From Bacteroidota bacterium (lineage in GTDB: Bacteria > Bacteroidota > Bacteroidia > UKL13-3), in contig RGVD01000012.1 of assembly GCA_010027395.1 (NCBI GenBank), forward strand, positions 1 through 23,523: a stretch of DNA of 23,523 bases, read 5' to 3'. Below are positions 1 to 7,365 of this stretch, piece by piece. Position 1 is the stretch's first letter. Every line of letters begins with the position of its first letter. The notes below the pieces were generated by a model. It was not told the origin of the DNA. It was given only the letters and a program-made list of their open reading frames with translations, and did no database searches. A program made the position numbers and the translations under genes.

Positions 1-2
1 GT

Positions 3-1301
3 ACCCAATATGTTTTGGATGAGTTGCTTTTGCGCAGACTTGGAATTGAATTTAAAGTCACAGACAAGGAGGATTATTTCGTAAAATCAAGCTCTCTAAA
101 AATAAACTATAGCAATAAGATTATTGAAGGCTGTGTAAATATTCCTTCGGTTCCTTTGTTACATGAAGAGCATATTCACCGACATGAAATAGAGGTAGAA
201 TCAAATGAAATATGGCAGAAAATATTTTTTAAAAATCCGTTTAAAAATATACCCGATTTTAGGCAACCTACACAATTCTTGAATTTTGATGTGTTTGCTG
301 CAAGCTTCTATTTGTTGAGTAGGTATGAAGAATATTTACCTCACAAAAAGGATGAACACCTAAGGTTCAAAGTTGAAAATGGCTTGGCTTTTCAAAATCA
401 ATTTTTAGAAATCCCATTGGTAGATGTTTGGGCTAACCAATTAGGTGTAATCATCAAAAAACAATATCCTCAATTAAAGGATAATGAAATAGTGCCACAG
501 CAAAAATTCGAGATCATAAATACCATTGATATTGATTTTGCCTATCGTTACAAAGGTCTATCGCATTTTAGAAATCTAAAAAAAACAATACGTAATATAC
601 TTCGATTGAATTTTCAAGAGTTGGTTTTTCAAATAAAAGTAAGAAAGGGTGTGCAAAAAGACCCATATGACACCTTTGATTACATAAAAGAAAAATCAAA
701 TGCGGTTAATACCATTTTTTTCTTTTTGCTAGCCGACAAAGAAAGTAGGTATGATAAAAACATCCCAACTAATTCACCTGAACTGCGAACTTTGTTTTCT
801 TCTTTGTCGGCCAAATATGAATGTGGCTTGCATCCATCATACCTTTCAACGGTAAATAGGAAAATGCTTCAAAATGAGTTTGATACTTATAAACAAATAA
901 TTGGCAAAGCAGCCACCAAATCACGCCAACACTTTTTGAAAATGCAATTGCCTTTTACCTACCATATTCTTATTCAACAAGGGGTTAAAGATGATTACAC
1001 TATGTCCTATGCTACACACCTGGGATTCAGGGCTTCTACTTGTAAGCCCTTCCATTGGTTTGATTTGGCCGAAAACAAGACAACGGATCTTGTTGTACAT
1101 GCATCATGTGCCATGGATGTTACTTTAAAAAATTACTTAAAACTTCAGCCCGAACAGGCTATTGAAAGATTAAGAAAATTAAAATCTATAGTTAAAAAAG
1201 TTGATGGAGATTTTATTTTGATATGGCATAATACCTCCCTAATTGAAGATGCTGAGTGGCATGGTTGGAGGTCGGTTTACGAGGATGCAATCACTACTTA
1301 A
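3..1301 (+). CDS. Polysaccharide deacetylase-like protein, 5' end cut off
   Basis: The reading frame is open from base 3 to the stop at 1299-1301, and no ATG lies near the left edge. The first codons (TQYVLDELL) look like the interior of the family's N-terminal region, so the true start is outside the window; a TTG at 15 is the first formal start codon and is used for residue numbers here. The protein resembles the Bacteroidota proteins that join an N-terminal DUF7033-type region to a polysaccharide-deacetylase (NodB-like) barrel. Visible support is the NTIDIDFAY segment with Asp172 and Asp174, the classic first-strand acidic pair, then GLHPS with His273, a possible metal ligand, and a C-terminal ILIWHN strand. 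These proteins are thought to remove acyl groups from cell-surface or wall polysaccharide, but the substrate is unknown. No signal peptide can be judged because the N-terminus is missing. The family call is fairly sure; activity is not. Confidence 0.75.
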   Translation, partial: TQYVLDELLLRRLGIEFKVTDKEDYFVKSSSLKINYSNKIIEGCVNIPSVPLLHEEHIHRHEIEVESNEIWQKIFFKNPFKNIPDFRQPTQFLNFDVFAASFYLLSRYEEYLPHKKDEHLRFKVENGLAFQNQFLEIPLVDVWANQLGVIIKKQYPQLKDNEIVPQQKFEIINTIDIDFAYRYKGLSHFRNLKKTIRNILRLNFQELVFQIKVRKGVQKDPYDTFDYIKEKSNAVNTIFFFLLADKESRYDKNIPTNSPELRTLFSSLSAKYECGLHPSYLSTVNRKMLQNEFDTYKQIIGKAATKSRQHFLKMQLPFTYHILIQQGVKDDYTMSYATHLGFRASTCKPFHWFDLAENKTTDLVVHASCAMDVTLKNYLKLQPEQAIERLRKLKSIVKKVDGDFILIWHNTSLIEDAEWHGWRSVYEDAITT

Positions 1302-1321
1302 AACTAATTATTTTCTTGCAA

Positions 1322-1329
1322 TAAATTTG
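1322..1329 (+). promoter_or_regulatory. Possible -7 box upstream of cysS
   Basis: TAAATTTG matches the Bacteroidota sigma-A -7 consensus TAnnTTTG exactly. No TTTG -33 box is present 19-21 bases upstream, and the cysS ATG is 109 bases downstream with a hairpin repeat in between. An AT-rich chance match is quite possible. Confidence 0.25.
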
Positions 1330-1348
1330 TTTTGATAACGACTGCATT

Positions 1349-1373
1349 CCCCTCCTTGGAGGGGTTAGGGGTG
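1349..1373. repeat. GC-rich intergenic hairpin repeat, copy 1
   Basis: The block is CCCCTCC-TT-GGAGGGG (1349-1364) followed by TTAGGGGTG (1365-1373), in otherwise AT-rich intergenic DNA. The 7-bp arms pair perfectly around two central bases. The second copy at 2978-3003 has the same plan: pyrimidine arm, two-base centre, purine arm, then a second G-run. Similar C-run/G-run palindromes are scattered between genes in many Bacteroidota genomes. No transposase is near either copy. As a hairpin it could lie in the cysS leader or attenuate readthrough from the upstream gene; neither role can be shown here. Confidence 0.7.
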
Positions 1374-1438
1374 AGTTTATTAAATTACTACTCATAATTA
1401 TTCCAAAAACCTATATTTTTACAGCCTATTTCTGCGCA

Positions 1439-2908
1439 ATGGACTTGAATCTAAAAATATATAATACATTAACCAAACAAACGGATTTATTTAAACCTAT
1501 GCATGAAGGCCATGTGGGCATGTATGTATGTGGTCCAACTGTATACAGCAATGCCCATTTAGGTAATGCTAGAACTTTTGTAAGTTTTGATATTATGTTT
1601 CGTTATTTCCTGCATTTAGGATTAAAAGTTAGGTACGTTAGAAATATTACAGATGCGGGTCATTTAGAAAGTGATGCTGATGAAGGGGAAGATAAAATTG
1701 CCAAAAAGGCAAAGTTGGAGCAGATTGAGCCTATGGAGATTGTGCAGCGATATACAGTTGATTTTCACACCATCATGCAACAGTTTAATACATTGCCACC
1801 AAGCATAGAACCTACAGCTACAGGTCATATTATTGAACAGATTGAAATGACCAAACAGATTTTAGAAAATGGCTATGCTTATGAAAGTAATGGTACCATC
1901 TATTTTGATGTAGAAAAATTCACCAAAAAATATAACTACACAGAACTGTCAAATCGCAATCTTGAAGAACTGTTGAATAATACCCGTGATTTGGATGGAC
2001 AGAATGATAAGCGTGGGCGTTTAGATTTTGCCTTATGGATAAAAGCAAAGCCAGAACATCTAATGAAATGGTCAAGCCCCTGGGGAGTTGGTTTTCCTGG
2101 TTGGCATATCGAGTGTAGTGCTATGAGCAGCAAGTATCTTGGCGAGCAGTTTGATATTCATGGAGGTGGGATGGATTTGATACCAACACATCATACCAAT
2201 GAGATAGCTCAAAATTTAGCTTGCCATCATAAATCCCCAGCACGATATTGGATTCACACAAACATGCTTACTGTAAATGGCCAGAAAATGAGCAAAAGTT
2301 TGGGTAACTCTTTTTTACCAGACGAGTTGTTTAGTGGCAATCATACCCTACTTGATAAAGGATACAGCCCGATGACGGTTAGATTCTTTATGTTACAAGC
2401 ACATTATCGCAGTACACTTGATTTTAGCAATGAGGCATTGCAAGCGGCTGAGAAAGGATTTCAACGATTGATGAATGCCATTAAATTAATTCCTAATTTG
2501 AAGACTTCTGAAAAATCTAGTTTTCAATTGGTTGAAATGAGAAAGAGTATTTATGACGCTTTGAATGATGATTTTAATACGCCTATTGCTTTGGCTCAAT
2601 TGTTTGAGATGGTAAGAAATATTAACCTTATCAATGATGGAAAAGAAAGCATTTCAGCAGATGATAAATTGGCTTTAGAAAAATTAGCAAATGAAATTGT
2701 GTTTGATGTATTGGGATTAAAGGACGAAAAGAATACAGATGACAATAAGATTGATGGTTTGATGCAATTGATTTTGCAACAAAGAAGTGATGCCAAAGTT
2801 AGAAAAGATTATGCAGCAAGCGATGCAATCCGTGATCATTTAAAATCAATAGGTATTGAGGTGAAAGATGGTAAGGATGGAGCAACCTATTCAATAAACA
2901 GTTGGTAG
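1439..2908 (+). CDS. cysS: Cysteinyl-tRNA synthetase
   Basis: This class Ia aminoacyl-tRNA synthetase charges tRNA-Cys with cysteine in the cytoplasm. The 489 residues fit the family's normal length. The N-terminal catalytic fold shows YVCGPTVY with the zinc-ligand Cys31, the HIGH-type motif HLGN at 40-43, GWHIECSAMS with zinc-ligand Cys226, the HGGGMDLIPTHHTNE zinc/active-site stretch, and KMSKS at 283-287. The C-terminal region keeps the helical tRNA-binding part and ends near RKDYAASDAIRDHL, as usual. The ATG at 1439 lies directly before a typical N-terminus, so the start is secure. No catalytic motif is missing. The gene sits between two hairpin repeats and appears to be its own transcription unit. 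Confidence 0.97.
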   Translation: MDLNLKIYNTLTKQTDLFKPMHEGHVGMYVCGPTVYSNAHLGNARTFVSFDIMFRYFLHLGLKVRYVRNITDAGHLESDADEGEDKIAKKAKLEQIEPMEIVQRYTVDFHTIMQQFNTLPPSIEPTATGHIIEQIEMTKQILENGYAYESNGTIYFDVEKFTKKYNYTELSNRNLEELLNNTRDLDGQNDKRGRLDFALWIKAKPEHLMKWSSPWGVGFPGWHIECSAMSSKYLGEQFDIHGGGMDLIPTHHTNEIAQNLACHHKSPARYWIHTNMLTVNGQKMSKSLGNSFLPDELFSGNHTLLDKGYSPMTVRFFMLQAHYRSTLDFSNEALQAAEKGFQRLMNAIKLIPNLKTSEKSSFQLVEMRKSIYDALNDDFNTPIALAQLFEMVRNINLINDGKESISADDKLALEKLANEIVFDVLGLKDEKNTDDNKIDGLMQLILQQRSDAKVRKDYAASDAIRDHLKSIGIEVKDGKDGATYSINSW

Positions 2909-2977
2909 GGTCGAATCGATATTCCCCCGCCAATTTCCAATTAGGAATTATAGATACCCTATTACCTAATTTTTATT

Positions 2978-3003
2978 CCCCCTTTGAAGGGGGCAAGGGG
3001 GAT
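2978..3003. repeat. GC-rich intergenic hairpin repeat, copy 2
   Basis: CCCCCTT-TG-AAGGGGG (2978-2993) is a perfect 7-bp inverted repeat around two bases, followed by CAAGGGGGAT (2994-3003). It follows the same plan as 1349-1373 but with different arm sequence. It lies 70 bases after the cysS stop and 23 bases before the next ATG, so it could act as a weak terminator for cysS, although no T-run follows. Confidence 0.7.
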
Positions 3004-3025
3004 GTAAATAATTAAAATTAAAACG

Positions 3026-3109
3026 ATGAACTACAAAATAAAATTAATCATATCATGCATTGCCTTTGCAATCATCTCATCTTGTAATAACAACCCCAAG
3101 CCTAAGTGA
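3026..3109 (+). other. Lipoprotein signal peptide ORF out of frame with the downstream peptidase
   Basis: An ATG at 3026 opens a 27-codon ORF starting MNYKIKLIIS and running into a hydrophobic stretch and a lipobox-like AIISSC, with Cys20 as the presumed lipidated residue. The linker NNNPKPK follows, then TGA at 3107-3109. That stop overlaps the GTG (3106-3108) that opens the M28 peptidase frame. A lipoprotein signal with nothing to export makes little sense alone, while the downstream peptidase lacks a signal. Adding one base within 3104-3105, for example AAA for AA, would join both into one lipoprotein of about 318 residues with the junction PKPKVSPTF. The likeliest reading is that this is the N-terminus of the next gene, split by a real or technical single-base loss. 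Stop-start coupling through the GTGA overlap is the alternative. Confidence 0.7.
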
Positions 3110-3978
3110 GTCCTACATTCAATGAGGATTCGGCCTTCTATTTTGTTGAAAAGCAAGTCTCATTCGGTCCACGTGTGGTTGAAACTCAAGAGCACAAAAA
3201 ATGTGGAGATTGGTTGGTATCAGAATTTAAAAAATATGCTGATAATGTGATTGAACAAAAAGGCAATTCGACTACTTGGGATAAAAAGAAAATAGGTATT
3301 AGGAATATAATAGCCCAGTTCAATCCATCAGCAAGTAAGCGTATATTAATTACTGCACATTGGGATAGCCGACCCATTGCAGACAATGATCCAAATGAAG
3401 CCAATCATACCAAGTCTATTTTAGGAGCTGATGATGGTGGCAGTGGAGTAGGAGTAATGCTTGAAATGGCAAGGGTTTTAAAATCAAATAAAATAGATAT
3501 TGGTGTTGATTTTATATGCCTTGATGCTGAGGATTTGGGAAATCCGGATTCAAAGTATAAAGATTCATATTGCCTAGGAACGCAATATTGGGCTGCACAT
3601 TTGCATACACCAAATTATAAAGCAGAGTATGCCATTAATTTAGATATGGTGGGTGGAAAAGGAGCTAAGTTTGTTTGGGAGAAAAATAGCATTACCTATG
3701 CTGAATCCACTTTAAGAAAAGTGTGGGAGAAAGGTGTTCAATTGGGTTATTCTGATATTTTTTATTACTACCAAATTGGTGAAATTACAGATGATCATTT
3801 ATACATCAACACCTTGGCACATATACCAGCTATAGATATCATCCACTTTAATGAAGAAACGGGTTTCCCAGCTTGGTGGCACACAGTAAATGATAATATG
3901 ACGAATATTGACCGCAAAACACTAAAAGCAGTTGGTCAATCTTTATTGGAAGTAATTTATACTGAAAAATTAAACTGA
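3106..3978 (+). CDS. M28-family peptidase / glutaminyl-cyclase-like protein, signal peptide out of frame
   Basis: This is a zinc-dependent M28-fold protein of the kind often annotated as glutaminyl-peptide cyclotransferase or aminopeptidase in Bacteroidota. It contains LITAHWDSRP with zinc-ligand His85, GADDGGSG with the bridging Asp at 109-110, LDAED with catalytic Glu142, INLDMVGG with Asp180, and a final WWHTVNDN histidine. The HWDSR/DGGSG/HTVNDN set fits the cyclase-like subgroup, which converts N-terminal Gln to pyroglutamate, but a peptidase role cannot be excluded. The frame is closed by TAA at 3103-3105, so GTG at 3106 is the first possible start in this frame. Homologues are exported lipoproteins, and a lipobox peptide sits at 3026-3109 in the frame one base off. 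As the sequence stands the mature domain would be made without export. The gene ends three bases from the convergent WG-repeat gene. Confidence 0.8.
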   Translation: MSPTFNEDSAFYFVEKQVSFGPRVVETQEHKKCGDWLVSEFKKYADNVIEQKGNSTTWDKKKIGIRNIIAQFNPSASKRILITAHWDSRPIADNDPNEANHTKSILGADDGGSGVGVMLEMARVLKSNKIDIGVDFICLDAEDLGNPDSKYKDSYCLGTQYWAAHLHTPNYKAEYAINLDMVGGKGAKFVWEKNSITYAESTLRKVWEKGVQLGYSDIFYYYQIGEITDDHLYINTLAHIPAIDIIHFNEETGFPAWWHTVNDNMTNIDRKTLKAVGQSLLEVIYTEKLN

Positions 3979-3981
3979 TTT

Positions 3982-4404
3982 TTAAGGAGTAGGAGCACCG
4001 TGGTTACCTTCGGTAAGAACATTTCCTTCCGAATCAATTACTTCTAGTCTTCCATCAAATCTAACTATGGCTCTTCCATTTCTGAATGGGCCGATATAAT
4101 CAAATTTAGGTTCAATAACCTCTTCTCCTGCCTCATTTATGAAGCCGAACTTTCCATTTCTTTCTACTTTTGCTTTGCCCATTTCAAAGGGGTAAATCGC
4201 ATCATATTTACATGGAATGAACTCTTCACCTGATACATTAATATATCCCATCTTGCCACCTTTTTCAACTTTGGCCTTTCCATTTTTGAATGGGTAAATA
4301 GCATCATATCCCTTAACAATTTTGCTTTTTGATTTATGTTGAGCAAATAAACCAATGCTCAAAAAAGATAATATAAGTGTAATAAAAATTCTTCCTGCTT
4401 TCAT
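3982..4404 (-). CDS. Exported WG-repeat-like protein
   Basis: This 140-residue protein has an N-terminal signal peptide (MKAGRIFITLILSFLSIGLF, then AQ) and three tandem WG-like repeats of about 34 residues. The first two begin YDAIYPFKNGKAKVEK and YDAIYPFEMGKAKVER and continue into GYI or GFI; the third begins FDYIGPFRNGRAIV. Each repeat lacks the Trp-Gly pair that named the family, with GY or GF in its place. WG repeats form beta-rich surface or periplasmic proteins of unknown function. The frame is open up to an ATG at 4431, but the ATG at 4404 puts the signal peptide at the very N-terminus and is preferred. The gene is divergent from gpsA across 145 bases, where I see no clear promoter for it, and convergent with the M28 gene. 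Confidence 0.8.
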   Translation of the reverse strand: MKAGRIFITLILSFLSIGLFAQHKSKSKIVKGYDAIYPFKNGKAKVEKGGKMGYINVSGEEFIPCKYDAIYPFEMGKAKVERNGKFGFINEAGEEVIEPKFDYIGPFRNGRAIVRFDGRLEVIDSEGNVLTEGNHGAPTP

Positions 4405-4549
4405 CGTATTGAATTGGCGAATATTGCGCATTTATTTCAAAAATCAAACCAAAACATTTTTTCAAACCAATGATATTTTGTCAGAAGTTTTAAATCAAAG
4501 TATAAAAATAGAACGAAACTGCTTTATTTGTAAGTGATAATTATAAACC

Positions 4550-5575
4550 ATGCCCAAAATAAAGCATAAAAATGTGGCTGTAATAGGAGCCGGAAGCTGG
4601 GGTACAGCTATCATAAAAATACTAAGCGAGCACAAAAAAACACCTGATTCTAAGATGGATAACCTAATGTGGTGGATTAGGAGTGCCGAAAAAGCCAAAT
4701 ATATAATCGAAAAACATCACAATCCAGACTATATCAGCTCAATTGAAATTCACCCTGATTTGGTGCAGGTTAGTAACAATTTGAAAGAAATAGTTTCAAA
4801 ATGTGACATAATAATTTTGGCGGTTCCTTCGGCTTTTTTGAAAGAAAGTTTGGAAAGTATTGATGCAGATGACCTAAAGGGAAAAGTTATTATTTCTGCA
4901 ATTAAAGGATTACTACCCCATAGCAAAAAAATTGTAGGTGATTTTATTACCGATGAGTTTAAGGTTTCAGATATTAACATAATGGTTATTTCAGGACCTT
5001 GTCATGCAGAAGAGGTTGCATCTGAAAAATTATCATATTTAACCATTGCGGGTTCTAATCAAGAAATGGCTAGGCATTTTGCAAGCATGCTAAACAATAG
5101 GTATATACGCACGGTTATATCCAACGATGTGAGGGGAACAGAGTATGGAGCTGTATTAAAAAATATTTATGCAGTTATGGCTGGTGTTTGCCATGGATTA
5201 GGTTATGGTGATAATTTTCAAGCCGTTTTAATGAGTAATGCCATCCGAGAAATGAAACGATTTTTAAGAAACATTACTGACACCAATAGAAAAATAAACC
5301 ACTCTGCCTATTTAGGAGATTTATTGGTAACTGGCTATTCGCAGCATAGCCGAAACAGAACCTTTGGTAATATGATTGGTAAAGGTTATACTGTTAAATC
5401 TGCTCAACTTGAAATGAATATGGTTGCCGAAGGTTATTATTCAATCAAAACCATGTACGAGCTAAATAAAAATTTACATATAAATATGCCCATTTTGGAT
5501 GCTGCTTATAACATCATTTACAACAATGCTTCAGCTAAAATTGAGGTTGAAAATCTTACGGAAAAATTAGTTTAG
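4550..5575 (+). CDS. gpsA: Glycerol-3-phosphate dehydrogenase [NAD(P)+]
   Basis: GpsA reduces dihydroxyacetone phosphate to sn-glycerol 3-phosphate, the backbone for membrane phospholipids, in the cytoplasm. The 341-residue protein opens with the Rossmann dinucleotide motif AVIGAGSWGTA at about 10-20. It carries VISGPCHAEEVA (the usual SGPS/T-x-A-x-E-V region), LKNIYAVMAGV with the catalytic-position Lys204, and GDLLVTGYSQHSRNRTFG, the substrate-binding signature. Length and motif order match the family throughout. The ATG at 4550 starts directly before the Rossmann strand, so it is secure. A one-mismatch -7 box (TTTATTTG at 4523-4530) lies at a suitable distance, but no -33 box is seen. The ABC exporter gene follows after 16 bases and is probably cotranscribed. 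Confidence 0.95.
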   Translation: MPKIKHKNVAVIGAGSWGTAIIKILSEHKKTPDSKMDNLMWWIRSAEKAKYIIEKHHNPDYISSIEIHPDLVQVSNNLKEIVSKCDIIILAVPSAFLKESLESIDADDLKGKVIISAIKGLLPHSKKIVGDFITDEFKVSDINIMVISGPCHAEEVASEKLSYLTIAGSNQEMARHFASMLNNRYIRTVISNDVRGTEYGAVLKNIYAVMAGVCHGLGYGDNFQAVLMSNAIREMKRFLRNITDTNRKINHSAYLGDLLVTGYSQHSRNRTFGNMIGKGYTVKSAQLEMNMVAEGYYSIKTMYELNKNLHINMPILDAAYNIIYNNASAKIEVENLTEKLV

Positions 5576-5591
5576 AATAGAAATAATTAGA

Positions 5592-7364
5592 ATGTCGGAT
5601 AAGAAAGGTAAATCATTTAAAACGGGCTCTGTGTTTAACTTTAGCTTGCTGCGAAGAATTTTTTCTCTAGCCCTACCCTATAAAAAACAATTCTACATTT
5701 CAGCTTTCATCACTATTTCGGTTAGTTTTTTAGGTCCAATTAGACCCTATATTATCCAACAAACCATTGATAATGATATTGCCAATGGCGATGTAAAAGG
5801 TTTAATAAAAATGGGTTTCTTACTCTTTGCTTTGTTGTTGTTCACTGCTTTTTTGCAACTTTGGGGAACTTTCCTAACCAATTATTTAGGTCAAAGCATT
5901 ATCAAAGATTTACGCAATAAAGTATATAAATTCTTGAGCTCGCGTCAGCTGAAATTTTATGATAAGACACCAGTTGGAACGCTTGTAACCCGATGTATCA
6001 GCGATATTGAGACAATCACAGATGTGTTTGCCGAGGGGCTCATTAACATCACAGGCGATTTACTTCAAATAATCTTCGTTTTAGCTTTGATGTTTTATAC
6101 CGATTGGAAATTATCATTAGTAACATTATCCGTATTGCCTTTTCTATTATATGCAGGCTATTGGTTTAAAGAAAAGGTTCGACTATCTTTTGAGGAAGTG
6201 CGAACCCAAGTTGCCAAGCTAAATACCTTTGTACAAGAGCATATCACAGGGATGCAAATTGTACAAATATTTAATCGTGAACAACAAGAATATTCTAAGT
6301 TCAAGGCCATAAATGCTGAACATAGAGATGCCAATGTTAAAGGGGTTTTCTATTATTCTGTATTCTTTCCCATTGTAGAAATTATCTCAGCTATATCAAC
6401 AGGTTTGATAGTATGGTATGGCGCGAAGGGCATCATCGATCACCATACCTCGGTAGGAGTTATCATAGTTTTTATCATGTACATTACCTTGTTTTTTAGG
6501 CCGATCAGACAATTGGCAGATAGGTTTAATACCCTTCAAATGGGTTTGGTAGCAAGTGAGCGTATCTTCAAACTATTAGATGAAACTGATTTTGATGAAC
6601 CTAATGGGGAGTTAAATTTAACAAATGTGAAAGGAGAGGTGGAGTTTAACAACGTGTGGTTTGCTTATGTGAATGAAGATTATGTTTTGAAAGATATTTC
6701 ATTTAAGGTGAACCAAGGTAAAACCCTTGCTCTTGTTGGTGCTACCGGTGCAGGCAAATCATCAATAATTAATTTATTGAATCGTTTTTATGAAATCAAT
6801 AAAGGTGAAATTTTGCTAGATGGATATAACATTAAAGATATTTCAAACCAAAGTTTAAGAGCGAATATTTCAGTGGTTTTGCAAGATGTGTTTCTGTTTA
6901 ATGGAAGTATTTTGGATAATATTCGCTTGTATGATAAAACGCTAAGTGATGAGAAAATAATAGAAACCAGTAAACTACTTGGTGCAGATTATTTCATACA
7001 ACAATTACCTGACGGATACCATCAAAAAGTACAAGAGAGAGGTGCTACGCTTTCAGTAGGGCAAAGACAATTGATTTCATTTATAAGAGCCATGGTTAAC
7101 AACCCAAGCATTCTTATTTTGGATGAAGCTACCTCTTCAGTTGACAATGAAACAGAAGAAGTAATTCAAAAGGCAATAAGCAAAATGATGCAAGGACGAA
7201 CCAGTATCGTCATAGCTCACCGACTGTCTACCATAAGAAATGCAGATGAAATAATCGTGATGGAAAAAGGTCAGATTATGGAAAGGGGCTCACATCAAGA
7301 TTTGCTGCTTCAAAATGGTTTATATAAACAATTGTATGAGCATCAGTTCTTGGCAAGCAAATAA
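5592..7364 (+). CDS. ABC exporter half-transporter (fused membrane and ATPase domains)
   Basis: This is an MsbA/multidrug-type exporter half, expected to work as an inner-membrane dimer. Residues about 25-320 form the six-helix membrane domain, with hydrophobic runs beginning near YISAFITISVSFLG, FLLFALLLFTAFLQL and LALMFYTDWKLSLVTLS. The nucleotide-binding domain follows: Walker A GATGAGKS at 383-390, signature LSVGQ at 487-491, Walker B ILILDE at 507-512 with DEATSSVD, and the switch histidine in IVIAHRLST. The signature has Val in place of the first Gly of LSGGQ, a substitution seen in intact exporters, so I do not read it as a defect. The substrate cannot be told; lipid, peptide or drug are all possible. 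The gene is 16 bases after gpsA, which hints at envelope-lipid supply but does not prove it. Its stop is one base from the stop of the convergent 907-residue gene. Confidence 0.92.
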   Translation: MSDKKGKSFKTGSVFNFSLLRRIFSLALPYKKQFYISAFITISVSFLGPIRPYIIQQTIDNDIANGDVKGLIKMGFLLFALLLFTAFLQLWGTFLTNYLGQSIIKDLRNKVYKFLSSRQLKFYDKTPVGTLVTRCISDIETITDVFAEGLINITGDLLQIIFVLALMFYTDWKLSLVTLSVLPFLLYAGYWFKEKVRLSFEEVRTQVAKLNTFVQEHITGMQIVQIFNREQQEYSKFKAINAEHRDANVKGVFYYSVFFPIVEIISAISTGLIVWYGAKGIIDHHTSVGVIIVFIMYITLFFRPIRQLADRFNTLQMGLVASERIFKLLDETDFDEPNGELNLTNVKGEVEFNNVWFAYVNEDYVLKDISFKVNQGKTLALVGATGAGKSSIINLLNRFYEINKGEILLDGYNIKDISNQSLRANISVVLQDVFLFNGSILDNIRLYDKTLSDEKIIETSKLLGADYFIQQLPDGYHQKVQERGATLSVGQRQLISFIRAMVNNPSILILDEATSSVDNETEEVIQKAISKMMQGRTSIVIAHRLSTIRNADEIIVMEKGQIMERGSHQDLLLQNGLYKQLYEHQFLASK

Positions 7365-7365
7365 T

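Noticed and set aside
3095..3110. Programmed ribosomal frameshift joining the lipobox peptide to the M28 domain
   Set aside because: The sequence CCTAAGTGA offers no slippery heptamer and no strong downstream structure was seen; a lost base or stop-start coupling is simpler.
4355..4537. A 60-residue plus-strand ORF across the WG/gpsA divergent gap
   Set aside because: It overlaps the WG signal-peptide region on the other strand, has AT-driven composition and no recognisable domain.
7050..7064. Defective ABC signature (LSVGQ instead of LSGGQ)
   Set aside because: The Val form occurs in intact exporters, and Walker A, Walker B and the switch histidine are all present.
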